Assembly: GCF_022869805.1 (NCBI RefSeq)
Contig: NZ_CP094974.1
Location: 1,550,001-1,614,000, forward strand
Origin: Halosolutus halophilus
Lineage (GTDB): Archaea > Halobacteriota > Halobacteria > Halobacteriales > Natrialbaceae
Reading direction: 5' to 3'
DNA length: 64,000 bases
The notes below the pieces were generated by a model. The model was given only the letters and a program-made list of their open reading frames with translations. It did no database searches and was not told the origin of the DNA. A program made the translations under genes and the position numbers. Of the stretch, positions 34,922 through 43,415 are shown piece by piece (the stretch's first letter is position 1; every line of letters begins with the position of its first letter).

Positions 34922-36007
34922 ATGACCCAGACCACAGCAAGTCGACGGCGGTTCATACAGGCGATCGGCGCAACCGGCACAGTCGCGATCGCCGGGTGTG
35001 TCGGCAGTGACGTCGGCGCGTCGGAGAACAGCACCGAGACCGAGGACGAGGAGGGACTGCCCGCGGCGAAGACTGTGGACGTCGACCGGATCGCTCGCGA
35101 TCCGACCGACATTCCGGACCCGGTCGACTGGGACGAGCCCCGCGAACACGACGTCACCATCCGGGCCCAGGACGTAACCGCCGAGATCGAACCCGGCGTC
35201 ACGTTCGACTTCATGACCTTCGAGGGGCAGGTCCCCGGTCCGATGATCCGGGTCCGCCAGGGCGATCGGGTCACCCTCCGGTTCGAGGTTCCGGAGGACT
35301 CCAACATGGCCATGCACAACATGGACTTCCACGCGGTCTACGGCCCCGGCGGCGGGGCAGAGGCGACGACGATCGCACCAGGAGACGACGCCGCGGAGAT
35401 CGCCTTCACGGCCGAGTACGCCGGCGCGTTCATCTACCACTGTGCGGTCCCGAACATGGACCAGCACATCAGCGCCGGCATGTTCGGCTCGATCCTCGTC
35501 GAGCCCGAAGACGGACTCCCCGAGGTCGACAACGAGTTCTACCTCGGCCAGCACGAGATCTACACCGACGGCGAGGTCGGCGAGGAAGGACACCACAGCT
35601 TCGACTTCGACGCGGTGATGGAGGAAAACCCCACCTACGTGGTGTTCAACGGCCAGGCCTACGGCTTCACCGAGGACGGCGTCGGGCCGATGGAAGCCGA
35701 GGTCGGCGAAACTGCGCGGGTGTACTTCGCCAACGGCGGTCCGAACCTCCTGAGTTCGCTCCACCCGATCGGCAACGTCTGGAGCAACTACTACCGTGAC
35801 GGGGACCTGCTCTCCGAACCCGACCAGAACATCGAGACGGCCCCGGTGGCACCTGGAACGACCACGGCCGGCGAGATGGAGTTCCCCGTCCCCGGCCCGG
35901 TCAAAATCGTCGACCACGCGCTCAGTCGCGTCGTCCACAAGGGCGCGCTCGCCGTCGTCGACGTCGCCGGCGAGGAGAATCCCGACGTCTACGACGAGGA
36001 ACCGTAA
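34922..36007 (+). CDS. nirK: Copper-containing nitrite reductase NirK, copy 2 (361 aa)
   Basis: Tat motif (SRRRFIQAIG) and lipobox Cys26 lead into two cupredoxin domains. Type 1 Cu ligands His132, Cys174, His182 and Met187, type 2 ligands His137, His173 and His332, and catalytic Asp135 and His281 are all present. It differs from copy 1 (19147-20244) mainly in the first 50 residues and at scattered positions, while several stretches are identical in DNA, pointing to recent duplication or gene conversion. It has its own promoter with a NarO-type site and no neighbouring cupredoxin gene, so the two copies may be used under different conditions. Confidence 0.95.
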   Translation: MTQTTASRRRFIQAIGATGTVAIAGCVGSDVGASENSTETEDEEGLPAAKTVDVDRIARDPTDIPDPVDWDEPREHDVTIRAQDVTAEIEPGVTFDFMTFEGQVPGPMIRVRQGDRVTLRFEVPEDSNMAMHNMDFHAVYGPGGGAEATTIAPGDDAAEIAFTAEYAGAFIYHCAVPNMDQHISAGMFGSILVEPEDGLPEVDNEFYLGQHEIYTDGEVGEEGHHSFDFDAVMEENPTYVVFNGQAYGFTEDGVGPMEAEVGETARVYFANGGPNLLSSLHPIGNVWSNYYRDGDLLSEPDQNIETAPVAPGTTTAGEMEFPVPGPVKIVDHALSRVVHKGALAVVDVAGEENPDVYDEEP

Positions 36008-36107
36008 CGCGATCGGCGTCTCCCGGCGCGGTTTCGCCGACCGTCGCCGGAGTCGGACGGTTGACCGTCGTGAGGTGACCTGGCCGCTTCAGTTGGGCGG
36101 CTCTCGA

Positions 36108-36233
36108 CTACGTCCAGACCCGGAGGCAGTCGGTCGAACAGAAGTGCAGATCGATCTGCTCCTCACCGTCGGCATCGACGTGGGTCGTGAGCGTGTACGC
36201 GACCTCGTCCGCTCGACAGTTATCGCAGTTCAT
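36108..36233 (-). CDS. Small haloarchaeal zinc-finger protein (41 aa)
   Basis: The frame starts MNCDNCRADEVAY at 36233 and ends LHFCSTDCLRVWT. CxxC and CxxxC pairs 26 residues apart would bind one zinc in a treble-clef-like finger. Such 40-60 residue proteins are common in haloarchaea and are often missed. It is downstream of nirK2, convergent with it. Role unknown; nucleic-acid or protein binding is likely. Confidence 0.75.
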   Translation of the reverse strand: MNCDNCRADEVAYTLTTHVDADGEEQIDLHFCSTDCLRVWT

Positions 36234-36357
36234 ACTCGCTCACCCCACGTCGAAGGGTTTGACTATGCACCCATTAGCTCGCTGCTGGTGCAGTAAGTGT
36301 CGGATTAGAACGGACACGGGAGGCCGTTAAAACGGCCGATTCCGGCAGGAACGTCTC

Positions 36358-37335
36358 TCAGGCGGGTGTGCCTTCTTCGGCTTCGAGCAGTTCGTGATAA
36401 CGATTGCGGATGGTAACCTCCGAAATGCTCGCGACCTCGCTGACGTCGTTCTGGGTGACCTTCTCGTTCGTCAGGAGAGCCCCGGCGTAGACCGCCGCGG
36501 CGGCGAGGCCGACCGGTGACTTCCCCGAGTGAACGCCGTTCTCCTTGGCCGTCTGCAGGAGCCCTCGTGCGCGTCGCTCGGTCTCGTCGGAGAGGTCGAG
36601 ATCGCTCGCGAAGCGGGGGACGTAGCTCTCGGGATCGGCCGGCTTGACCTCGAGTCCGAGTTCGCGGATCACGTATCGGTACGTGCGGGCGACCTCGTCT
36701 TTCTCGACGCGGCTAACGGCCGAAATTTCGTCGAGGCTCCGGGGCGTGCCGGCCTGCCGAGCGGCGGCGTACAGCGATGCGGTGGCGACGCCCTCGATCG
36801 ATCGGCCCGGCAGCAGGTCCTCCTTGAGCGCGCGGCGATAGATGACACTGGCGGTCTCGCGGACGTTCTCGGGGAGGCCGAGCGCGCTGGCCATCCGATC
36901 GATCTCGCCGAGGGCCTGCTTGAGGTTGCGCTCCTTGGAGTCGCGGGTGCGGAACCGCTCGTTCCAGGTGCGCAGGCGCTGCATCTTCTGGCGCTGGCGG
37001 GAACTCAGCGACTTCCCGTAGGCGTCTTTGTCCTGCCAGCCGATGTTCGTCGAGAGCCCCTGGTCGTGCATCATGTTCGTCGTCGGGGCCCCGACGCGGG
37101 ACTTCTCGTCCTTCTCGGCGGCGTCGAACGCGCGCCACTCCGGCCCGCGGTCGATCTCACCTTCGTCGACGACGAGACCACAGTCTTCACAGACGGTTTC
37201 GGCGTGTTCGGCGTCCGAGACGAGTCGGCCACCACACTCCGGACACTGCTCCTGCTCGTCGACCTGCTCGCGCGCCGGTTCGGTCTCACCCTGGCGTCGC
37301 TCATCGCTCCGCGTTCGGGTGGTGGAATCTGTCAT
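36358..37335 (-). CDS. tfb: Transcription initiation factor IIB (TFB), 325 aa
   Basis: An N-terminal zinc ribbon (CPECGGRL ... CEDCGLVV) is followed by the B-finger region (RGPEWRAFDAAEKDEKSRVG) and two cyclin-like repeats, the second with the BRE-contacting helix (VTQNDVSEVASISEVTIRNRYHEL). TFB recruits RNA polymerase to TBP-bound promoters. Haloarchaea encode several TFBs, and this window shows one. The N-terminal 35 residues are a charged low-complexity extension. It is divergent from gatC. Confidence 0.95.
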   Translation of the reverse strand: MTDSTTRTRSDERRQGETEPAREQVDEQEQCPECGGRLVSDAEHAETVCEDCGLVVDEGEIDRGPEWRAFDAAEKDEKSRVGAPTTNMMHDQGLSTNIGWQDKDAYGKSLSSRQRQKMQRLRTWNERFRTRDSKERNLKQALGEIDRMASALGLPENVRETASVIYRRALKEDLLPGRSIEGVATASLYAAARQAGTPRSLDEISAVSRVEKDEVARTYRYVIRELGLEVKPADPESYVPRFASDLDLSDETERRARGLLQTAKENGVHSGKSPVGLAAAAVYAGALLTNEKVTQNDVSEVASISEVTIRNRYHELLEAEEGTPA

Positions 37336-37533
37336 TGTGTTGGGGAACCAGTCGGAACGCTCGATGGAAAACGCTCTAGCGTGAGAACGAGTAATGACTC
37401 GTCAGCACTTAAATACTTCGATCGTACGGACGGATGAATGACACACTGTGATCGCCAACGGCGGCCGGTTCGGGGGCAGTCCCGTCCCGACGGTATCGAA
37501 ACCCTTACTCTCCGGAGGCCGGTGGGATTGGGT

Positions 37534-37812
37534 ATGAGCGACGACGCCGTCAGTGCCGAGGAGGTCCGCCACGTCGCGGAACTCGCCCGCGTCGACCTCA
37601 CGGACGCGGAGGTCGACCAGTTCACGGGGCAGTTCGCGGCCATCCTCGAGTACTTCGAAACGCTAGACGAGGTGCCGGAGGTCGATCGCGAGGCGACGCT
37701 TTCGAACGTGATGCGGCCGGACGAGGAGCGCGACTCGCTGGACAGGGAGGACGCGCTCCGGAACGCGCCCGAGACGGAGGACGGCTACTTCAAGGGGCCG
37801 AACGTTTCCTGA
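37534..37812 (+). CDS. gatC: Asp-tRNA(Asn)/Glu-tRNA(Gln) amidotransferase subunit C
   Basis: The 92-residue protein has the GatC pattern S-A-E-E-V-R-H-V-A-E-L-A-R-V, the FETLDEVPEVD segment and the conserved R-P-D-E-E-R and Y-F-K-G-P end. It stabilises GatA and links it to GatB. In archaea GatCAB makes Asn-tRNA by transamidation. ATG at 37534 is three bases after the GGATTGGGT leader, and gatA begins two bases after its stop. Confidence 0.95.
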   Translation: MSDDAVSAEEVRHVAELARVDLTDAEVDQFTGQFAAILEYFETLDEVPEVDREATLSNVMRPDEERDSLDREDALRNAPETEDGYFKGPNVS

Positions 37813-37814
37813 TC

Positions 37815-39089
37815 ATGTCGGCGAACATCTTCATCACCGAGGAGCGAATCGAGGGCGACGACGACGGCCCGCTGGCCGGGAAGACCGTCGCCGTCAAGGA
37901 CAACATATCGACCAAAGGCGTCCGGACCACCTGTGGCTCGAAGATGCTCGAGGAGTACGTCCCGCCCTACGACGCCACGGTCGTCGAGCGGGTGAAAGCC
38001 GCCGGCGGGACGATCGTCGGGAAGGCGAACATGGACGAGTTCGGGATGGGATCGACCACCGAGACGTCGTATTTCGGATCGACGGAGAATCCGGCCGCCC
38101 CGGGCCGCGTCCCGGGGGGATCCTCCGGCGGTTCGGCGGCCGCCGTCGCCGCCGGCGAGGCCGACCTCGCGCTCGGCTCTGACACGGGTGGCTCGGTTCG
38201 CTGTCCCGCCGCCTTCTGCGGCGTCGTGGGCATCAAACCGACCTACGGACTGGTTTCGCGGTACGGGCTCGTCGCCTACGGAAACAGCTTAGAGCAGATC
38301 GGCCCCTTCGCGACCAGCGTCGAGGACGCCGCCGCGCTGCTCGACGTGATCGCCGGGAGCGACGATCGGGACGCGACGACTCGCGAGTCCCCGCTCGAGA
38401 CAAACGAAACTTACGCCGACGCCGCCACCGGCGACGTCGACGGCCTGCAGATCGGCGTGCCGACCGAACTGCTCGACGGCGCCCACGAGGGCGTCGTCGA
38501 GACGTTCTGGGACGCGATCGCCGACCTCGAGGACCGCGGGGCCGACTACCACGAGGTCAGCCTCCCGTCGATCGAACACGCCGTGGAGGCCTACTACGTG
38601 ATCGCGATGTCGGAAGCGTCCTCGAACCTCGCCCGGTTCGACGGCGTCCGGTACGGCCACGACGCCGACGCCGACGGCAACTGGAACGAGGCGTTCTCGC
38701 AGGCGCGCAAGGAAGGGTTCGGCGACGAGGTCAAGCGCCGCATCCTCCTTGGCACCTACGCCCTCTCGGCCGGCTACCACGACAAGTACTACAAGAAGGC
38801 CCAGGACGCCCGCGCGTGGGTCAAGCAGGACTTCGACGAGGCGCTCTCCGACGCCGACGTCCTCGCGTCGCCGACGATGCCGGTGCCGCCGTTCGAACTC
38901 GGGGAGAGCCTCGACGATCCGCTGCAGATGTACCTCGCAGACGCGAACACGGTTCCGGTCAACCTCGCCGATCTGCCCGCGATCTCGGTCCCTGCGGGCG
39001 AGACCGACGGCCTCCCCGTCGGGTTGCAACTCGTCGGCCCCGCGTTCGGTGAACAACGCCTGATCCGGGCGGCCAGCGCGGTGGCCTGA
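37815..39089 (+). CDS. gatA: Asp-tRNA(Asn)/Glu-tRNA(Gln) amidotransferase subunit A
   Basis: Amidase-signature glutaminase that supplies ammonia to GatB. The Ser-Ser-Lys triad is readable: Lys in GKTVAVKDNI, the cis-Ser in GSDTGGSVRCP and the nucleophile Ser in the same segment, with GGSSGGSAAAVAAG just before. The 424-residue length is usual for haloarchaea. It is cotranscribed with gatC. gatB is not in the window, as is common in archaea. Confidence 0.96.
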   Translation: MSANIFITEERIEGDDDGPLAGKTVAVKDNISTKGVRTTCGSKMLEEYVPPYDATVVERVKAAGGTIVGKANMDEFGMGSTTETSYFGSTENPAAPGRVPGGSSGGSAAAVAAGEADLALGSDTGGSVRCPAAFCGVVGIKPTYGLVSRYGLVAYGNSLEQIGPFATSVEDAAALLDVIAGSDDRDATTRESPLETNETYADAATGDVDGLQIGVPTELLDGAHEGVVETFWDAIADLEDRGADYHEVSLPSIEHAVEAYYVIAMSEASSNLARFDGVRYGHDADADGNWNEAFSQARKEGFGDEVKRRILLGTYALSAGYHDKYYKKAQDARAWVKQDFDEALSDADVLASPTMPVPPFELGESLDDPLQMYLADANTVPVNLADLPAISVPAGETDGLPVGLQLVGPAFGEQRLIRAASAVA

Positions 39090-39548
39090 TCCGGGCGGCC
39101 AGGACAGTGCCTGACCGGAGACCGGTCGTCGCACCGGACCGGCCCGATCGGAGACGGTGTTCTGACACCGGTGCGACCGATTTCCACGGCGGACGCCCCA
39201 CTGGAGAGGGCGTTCGCGAAGATCGGACGGAAGGACGAACGTGCGCGGTCTGCACCATCCGATCCCGACGAGGAACGTGCTGCTCGAAAGGTCCACAGGC
39301 GACTGATCGAGGTCATCGACGGCGACGGTTTCTACTACAACCGGGATCGGGAGTCGCTCGTTCTGATCGAGCGATTCGCCCCCACGCAGCGACATCGACG
39401 ACCGTCCATCACCGGAACTCGCTTTCTGAGTCCGGACACCGCGATCGATTCGTCACCGCATCGTTCTCTCGCGCCCGATGTGAGTGAGGAGGGATCGTTC
39501 GAGAGCACCGCCGCTCGGCGTCGTGGGCATCGGAGCCACGGCGTATTC
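39090..39548. other. Region between gatA and the FNT gene, possible gene remnant
   Basis: A frame open from a GTG at 39171 runs without stop into the FNT gene. Its part at about 39200-39375 has coding-like codon use and a plausible protein (RKVHRRLIEVIDGDGFYYN, then RESLVLIERF). After that the translation becomes Arg/Ser-rich and non-protein-like. This may be a decayed gene or chance; no family is recognised. A TATA-like tract (agtataatt) at 39574 lies inside the annotated FNT start region. Confidence 0.3.
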
Positions 39549-40382
39549 ATGTCCCGCGCTTATCTGTCAGCGAAGTATAATTGTTCCGTGCCCGTCGCAC
39601 CAGATCCTGCCGAGATATTCGACCGAACGGTCGACGAAGGTGAACGGCGACTCAACCAGTCACTGCTCGAACTCGCGGCGACCAGTTTCATCGCGGGCTT
39701 CACGATCGTCTTCGGCATCGCCGCGCTCGGGGCCGTCGACGCAATGGTCGAGCCACAGTTCGGTGACGTCGCGCATATCGCGGCCGCACTCACGTTCGGT
39801 ATCGGCGTCGTCTTCCTGGTCGTCGGTCGAACGGAGCTGTTCAACGAGAATTTCGTCGCTCCGGCCGCGAAGGCGGTCGATCAGTCCGGATCGTGGATGC
39901 TCTCGTCGCTCGTTCGCCTGTGGACCGTCACTCTCGTATTCAACCTCGTCGGCGGGTTCCTCTTCGCACTCGTCTTCGCTGTCGATGGCGTCCTTCCCTC
40001 GGGGTCGGCACACGCGCTGGGGGAGACCGCCGAGGTGATCGTCAACCGGCCGATGCGAGCAATGTTCGGGAGTGCCATCGTGGGGGGCGCGCTCGTGAGT
40101 TTACTGTCCTACCTTCTGGAGGCCGTCAATAGCGTCCGGAGTCGCATCACGTTGGCCTACACCGTCGGATTTCTGTTGGCCCTCGGACCGTTCGATCACG
40201 TCATCGTCACTGCGATCCACGTCTTTTTCGGACTTCTCTTCGATGCCGAGATCGGCTACGGAGCGCTGTCCGAGACGATCGTCGTCTCGACTGCGGGAAA
40301 TTTCGTCGGCGGACTCGGTCTGATCACGTTCACCCACGTCGCCCAGGTACACGGGGCGCGAACCTCGGACGAAACACGATAG
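39549..40382 (+). CDS. Formate/nitrite transporter (FNT) family channel (277 aa)
   Basis: Six membrane helices in the FNT arrangement: SLLELAATSFIAGFTIVFG, RTELFNENFVAPAAK (the conserved broken-helix segment) and the VSTAGNFVGGLGLITF end. FNT proteins carry nitrite, formate or hydrosulfide. In an organism with two nirK genes nitrite transport is plausible but unproven. The start is uncertain: ATG 39549 gives a 13-residue leader; GTG 39588, beginning (M)PVAPDPAEIFDRTV, fits family N-termini better, and a TATA-like tract lies just before it. Confidence 0.85.
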   Translation: MSRAYLSAKYNCSVPVAPDPAEIFDRTVDEGERRLNQSLLELAATSFIAGFTIVFGIAALGAVDAMVEPQFGDVAHIAAALTFGIGVVFLVVGRTELFNENFVAPAAKAVDQSGSWMLSSLVRLWTVTLVFNLVGGFLFALVFAVDGVLPSGSAHALGETAEVIVNRPMRAMFGSAIVGGALVSLLSYLLEAVNSVRSRITLAYTVGFLLALGPFDHVIVTAIHVFFGLLFDAEIGYGALSETIVVSTAGNFVGGLGLITFTHVAQVHGARTSDETR

Positions 40383-40528
40383 CGGAGCGACCGATCGACC
40401 GACCGTGAACGCACTGTCCGGCGGACGGTCCGCCGGTCCGCCCCGATCGATCGAACGGGTGGCGAACGGAACGGATCAGCGAAAAGCGGTCGCTCGAGAA
40501 CGTTCGGTCGGCCGCTCGCGACGAGCCG

Positions 40529-40879
40529 TTACTCCTCGTACGCGAGGTTCATGATCCACTGGGAGAAGGCGTCGCTGTTCGGATCGACCTCCTCCTCGCC
40601 GATGAACGGCGAGAGCATGTCACCGGCCATCAGGAGGGTGAAATCGAGGTCGCGGGCGGTCGGCGTGATGTAGTAGGTGTTGTGCCCGTCGTAAACCGTC
40701 TCCTCCCGATCGACGAGTTCCTTCTCGACGAGCGATTCGACGATCCGACTCCCCTTGCGCGAGGAGACGTCCAGTTCCTTCCAGAAGTCACTCTGGTGAA
40801 TGCCACCGGTCTCGCGGACCAGTTCGAGTCCCGCTCGCTCGTCCGCGGAGAGTTCCGCTTCGATCGCAGAGACGCTCAC
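40529..40879 (-). CDS. Winged helix-turn-helix DNA-binding protein (116 aa)
   Basis: Residues 12-80 form a winged helix (GLELVRETGGIHQSDFWKEL, then RKGSRIVESLVEKELVDREE and a wing DGHNTYYITPT). The C-terminal 35 residues contain an acidic helix. The type resembles haloarchaeal MarR/Lrp-like regulators and TFIIE-like winged helices. No ligand domain is visible. It is single, between the FNT gene (convergent) and the NRDE gene. Confidence 0.8.
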   Translation of the reverse strand: MSVSAIEAELSADERAGLELVRETGGIHQSDFWKELDVSSRKGSRIVESLVEKELVDREETVYDGHNTYYITPTARDLDFTLLMAGDMLSPFIGEEEVDPNSDAFSQWIMNLAYEE

Positions 40880-40951
40880 GGTGACCCCCCCTCCGTGTTC
40901 GTCGCGACAGGCAGGAATCCGTCCATGTGTGTTTAAGATGGATCGAACCGC

Positions 40952-41722
40952 TTAAATGTGCCCTTCGCCGTCGACAGTGCCGGCGTCGTGCTCGGTAGCG
41001 ACCCGCTCGTACTCGGTCTCGCACGGCGGGCCAGGCGCGTACAGGTACCGGGTGTTCTCGCCGATCGCGATCAGGGAGGACGATCGGGTCCCGTACCCGT
41101 TCTCGTGCACGCAGACGCCGTACTCGTGGTCGCCGAGCACGTCTCCGGCGCGATCGAGCCACTCCGCCGCGGTCTCGTCGGGTTCGACCGTGAGTTCCCG
41201 TCGGACCGCACGGGCGCTGGCTGCCTGCTGGCGCGACAGGTCCTGCCTGATCGGGGGAATCTCCGCGTCGTCGTCGACAGCGACGTTGACGACCACGTGG
41301 ACGCCGGGTTCGAAGGTCCTCCGAACGAGATCGCCGTCCCACTTGAACCAGATCGCGTCCGACGCGTCGGCGGCGACGAGGTAGAAACCCTCGTACTCGT
41401 ACTCCGCCGTCGTCTCCTCGACGACGGCTGCAGCCTCGGCCGCGGAGTCGGCCGCGAGGACGTCGGCGACGAGCAGGCCTCGCGAGCGGTCACCGGCGAG
41501 ATCGGCGTCGTTCCAGCGGTTCGTGACGCCGGCGAAGACGCCGTGCTCGTTGTAGCCGATCCACGTGCCGCCGGCTTCGGCGTCACGCGGCGCGATCGCG
41601 AGCGGGTCTTCACTGTAGACGCCGGGCGGGATCGACTCCCGGTCGAGCGCTTCGTCCCGGTTCGCGGCGACCGTCACCGGCGCCTCGTCGAAGACCTGCC
41701 AGGCGAGGGTGAGTGTACACAC
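40952..41722 (-). CDS. NRDE family (TANGO2-like) protein (256 aa)
   Basis: GTG at 41722 begins (M)CTLTLAWQVF, with Cys2 as possible N-terminal nucleophile after processing, and the family motif A-N-R-D-E appears at residue 22. NRDE/DUF833 proteins belong to the Ntn-hydrolase-like fold; TANGO2 homologues have been linked to heme and lipid handling in eukaryotes. The prokaryotic role is unknown. Length and the GGTWIGYNEHGVFAGVTNR segment are typical. It directly follows menE in orientation with 79 bases between. Confidence 0.88.
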   Translation of the reverse strand: MCTLTLAWQVFDEAPVTVAANRDEALDRESIPPGVYSEDPLAIAPRDAEAGGTWIGYNEHGVFAGVTNRWNDADLAGDRSRGLLVADVLAADSAAEAAAVVEETTAEYEYEGFYLVAADASDAIWFKWDGDLVRRTFEPGVHVVVNVAVDDDAEIPPIRQDLSRQQAASARAVRRELTVEPDETAAEWLDRAGDVLGDHEYGVCVHENGYGTRSSSLIAIGENTRYLYAPGPPCETEYERVATEHDAGTVDGEGHI

Positions 41723-41801
41723 GGGTCGGATATTGGAACGGGATCGTCTTAACTCTCGTTCCGGCCGGGAAACGAACCCGGATCGGCTTCGGAGACCCGA
41801 G

Positions 41802-43415
41802 TCACTCGCCTTCGGCCACGTCGATCCCGTCCTCGCGAAGCCGGTCCCGGACGGCCCAACGATCGACGGTCCCCGAGGCGGTGCGGGGCAACGAGTCCAC
41901 GACTGCGATCGTCTTCGGCCGTTTGAACCCCGCGAGCCGATCGGCACAGTGGTCCAGCAGGCCCGATGGGGCGACGTCTCGCGGCGAGTCTTCGTCGGAC
42001 CGCTCGTCGGTGCCGTCTCCCGCAGGGACGACGAGCGCCGCCACTCGCTCACCCCATTCCGGGTCGTCGAGGCCGACGACGGCAGCCTCCGCCACGGCCG
42101 GGGCCTTCCGGAGCGCCGCGACGACCTCTCCGGGATCGACGTTCTCACCGCCCGTCACGATTCGATCGCTTCGGCGGTTGAGCACCCAGAGACGGCCGTC
42201 TTCGTCACGGTAGCCGACGTCGCCCGTGTGGAGTCCGCGATCGCCGAACGCCGTCGCAGTCACGTCGTCGTCGAGGTAGCCGGGCGTCACGGTCGGACCG
42301 GAAACGACGATCTCGCCGGCTTCGCCCGGTTCGAGCCGTCTTCCGTCGTCGTCGACGATCGCGACGTCGGTACAGACCAGCGGCTGGCCCGCGGTCCCCC
42401 CGTGGACGCGCGTCTCGTCCGGCGTCGCGGTCGCGATCTGTGAAGCCGTCTCGGTCATCCCGTAGGTCGGGTAAACCGGGACACCCGCGTCGAGTGCGCG
42501 TTCGAGTAACTCGGCCCTCGCGGGTGCGCCCCCGAGGAGCACGAACCGGAGCCCGTCGTGGGGACGCCAGCCCTCGTCGAGCAGTCGCTTGCACATCGTC
42601 GGCACCAGCGAGACGCCCGTGCAGTCGGACGCCGCGAGGACGCGTGCCGTCTCGGACGACTCGAACGATCGCTGGAGGACGACCGTCGTCCCGTACAGCA
42701 CCGATCGGACCACCGGTGCGAGCCCGCCCATGTGGTACATCGGGAGACAGCACAGCCACCTGTCGTCGGGGTCGACGCCGAGTCGGAACGCCGAGGCGGT
42801 CGCGCTGGCGACGAGGTTGCCGATCGTCAGTCGGACCCCTTTCGGCTCGCCCGAAGTTCCCGACGTGAACATGACGAGCGCCGTTTCGTCGGGTGCGAGC
42901 GAGACGGGCTCGATCGACGCCGACGGATCGTCGGCCGTCGGTCCGCCGGCCCCGACGTCGCTGGCCTGCTCCAGCAGCGGCGTCGTTCGTTCGTCGATCG
43001 GGTCGTCCACCGACAGTACCGTCGCGTCGTCCGGCGCGATCTCGCTGGCAGTCGATTCGGTCGCTCGCTCGCAGACGATAGCTCCGGGTGCCGTGCGTTC
43101 GACCTTCGACGCGAGTTCCCCCGCCGTCTCGCGGACGTTCAGGGGGACGACGGTCGATCCCGTCCGCATCGCTGCGAAGAAGACGGGCGCGAATGCCGGC
43201 CTGGTGTTCATCAGCACGCCGATCCGCTCGCCGTCCGCGGCGAGCGGAGCGAACCTGCTCGCGACCCGATCGGCGCGACGATCGAACTCGCGAAACGACC
43301 ACGCCTCGTCCGTTTCGTCGTCGATCAGGCCGGGTCGCTGCGGCGTGGTCGACGCGCGGTGCGAGAGGAGGTCCCGCGTCGGCCACTCGATCGGCCCGCC
43401 GATCACTCCTCCCAC
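41802..43415 (-). CDS. menE: o-Succinylbenzoate-CoA ligase
   Basis: An AMP-binding enzyme of 537 residues with the P-loop-like motif FTSGTSGEPKGVRL, the YPTYGMTETASQ segment and a C-terminal domain closing LPRTASGTVDRWAV. It activates o-succinylbenzoate as its CoA ester in menaquinone synthesis. The start overlaps the menC stop by 13 bases, giving a coupled menB-A-C-E run. The assignment as menE rather than another acyl-CoA ligase rests on the operon. Confidence 0.92.
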   Translation of the reverse strand: MGGVIGGPIEWPTRDLLSHRASTTPQRPGLIDDETDEAWSFREFDRRADRVASRFAPLAADGERIGVLMNTRPAFAPVFFAAMRTGSTVVPLNVRETAGELASKVERTAPGAIVCERATESTASEIAPDDATVLSVDDPIDERTTPLLEQASDVGAGGPTADDPSASIEPVSLAPDETALVMFTSGTSGEPKGVRLTIGNLVASATASAFRLGVDPDDRWLCCLPMYHMGGLAPVVRSVLYGTTVVLQRSFESSETARVLAASDCTGVSLVPTMCKRLLDEGWRPHDGLRFVLLGGAPARAELLERALDAGVPVYPTYGMTETASQIATATPDETRVHGGTAGQPLVCTDVAIVDDDGRRLEPGEAGEIVVSGPTVTPGYLDDDVTATAFGDRGLHTGDVGYRDEDGRLWVLNRRSDRIVTGGENVDPGEVVAALRKAPAVAEAAVVGLDDPEWGERVAALVVPAGDGTDERSDEDSPRDVAPSGLLDHCADRLAGFKRPKTIAVVDSLPRTASGTVDRWAVRDRLREDGIDVAEGE

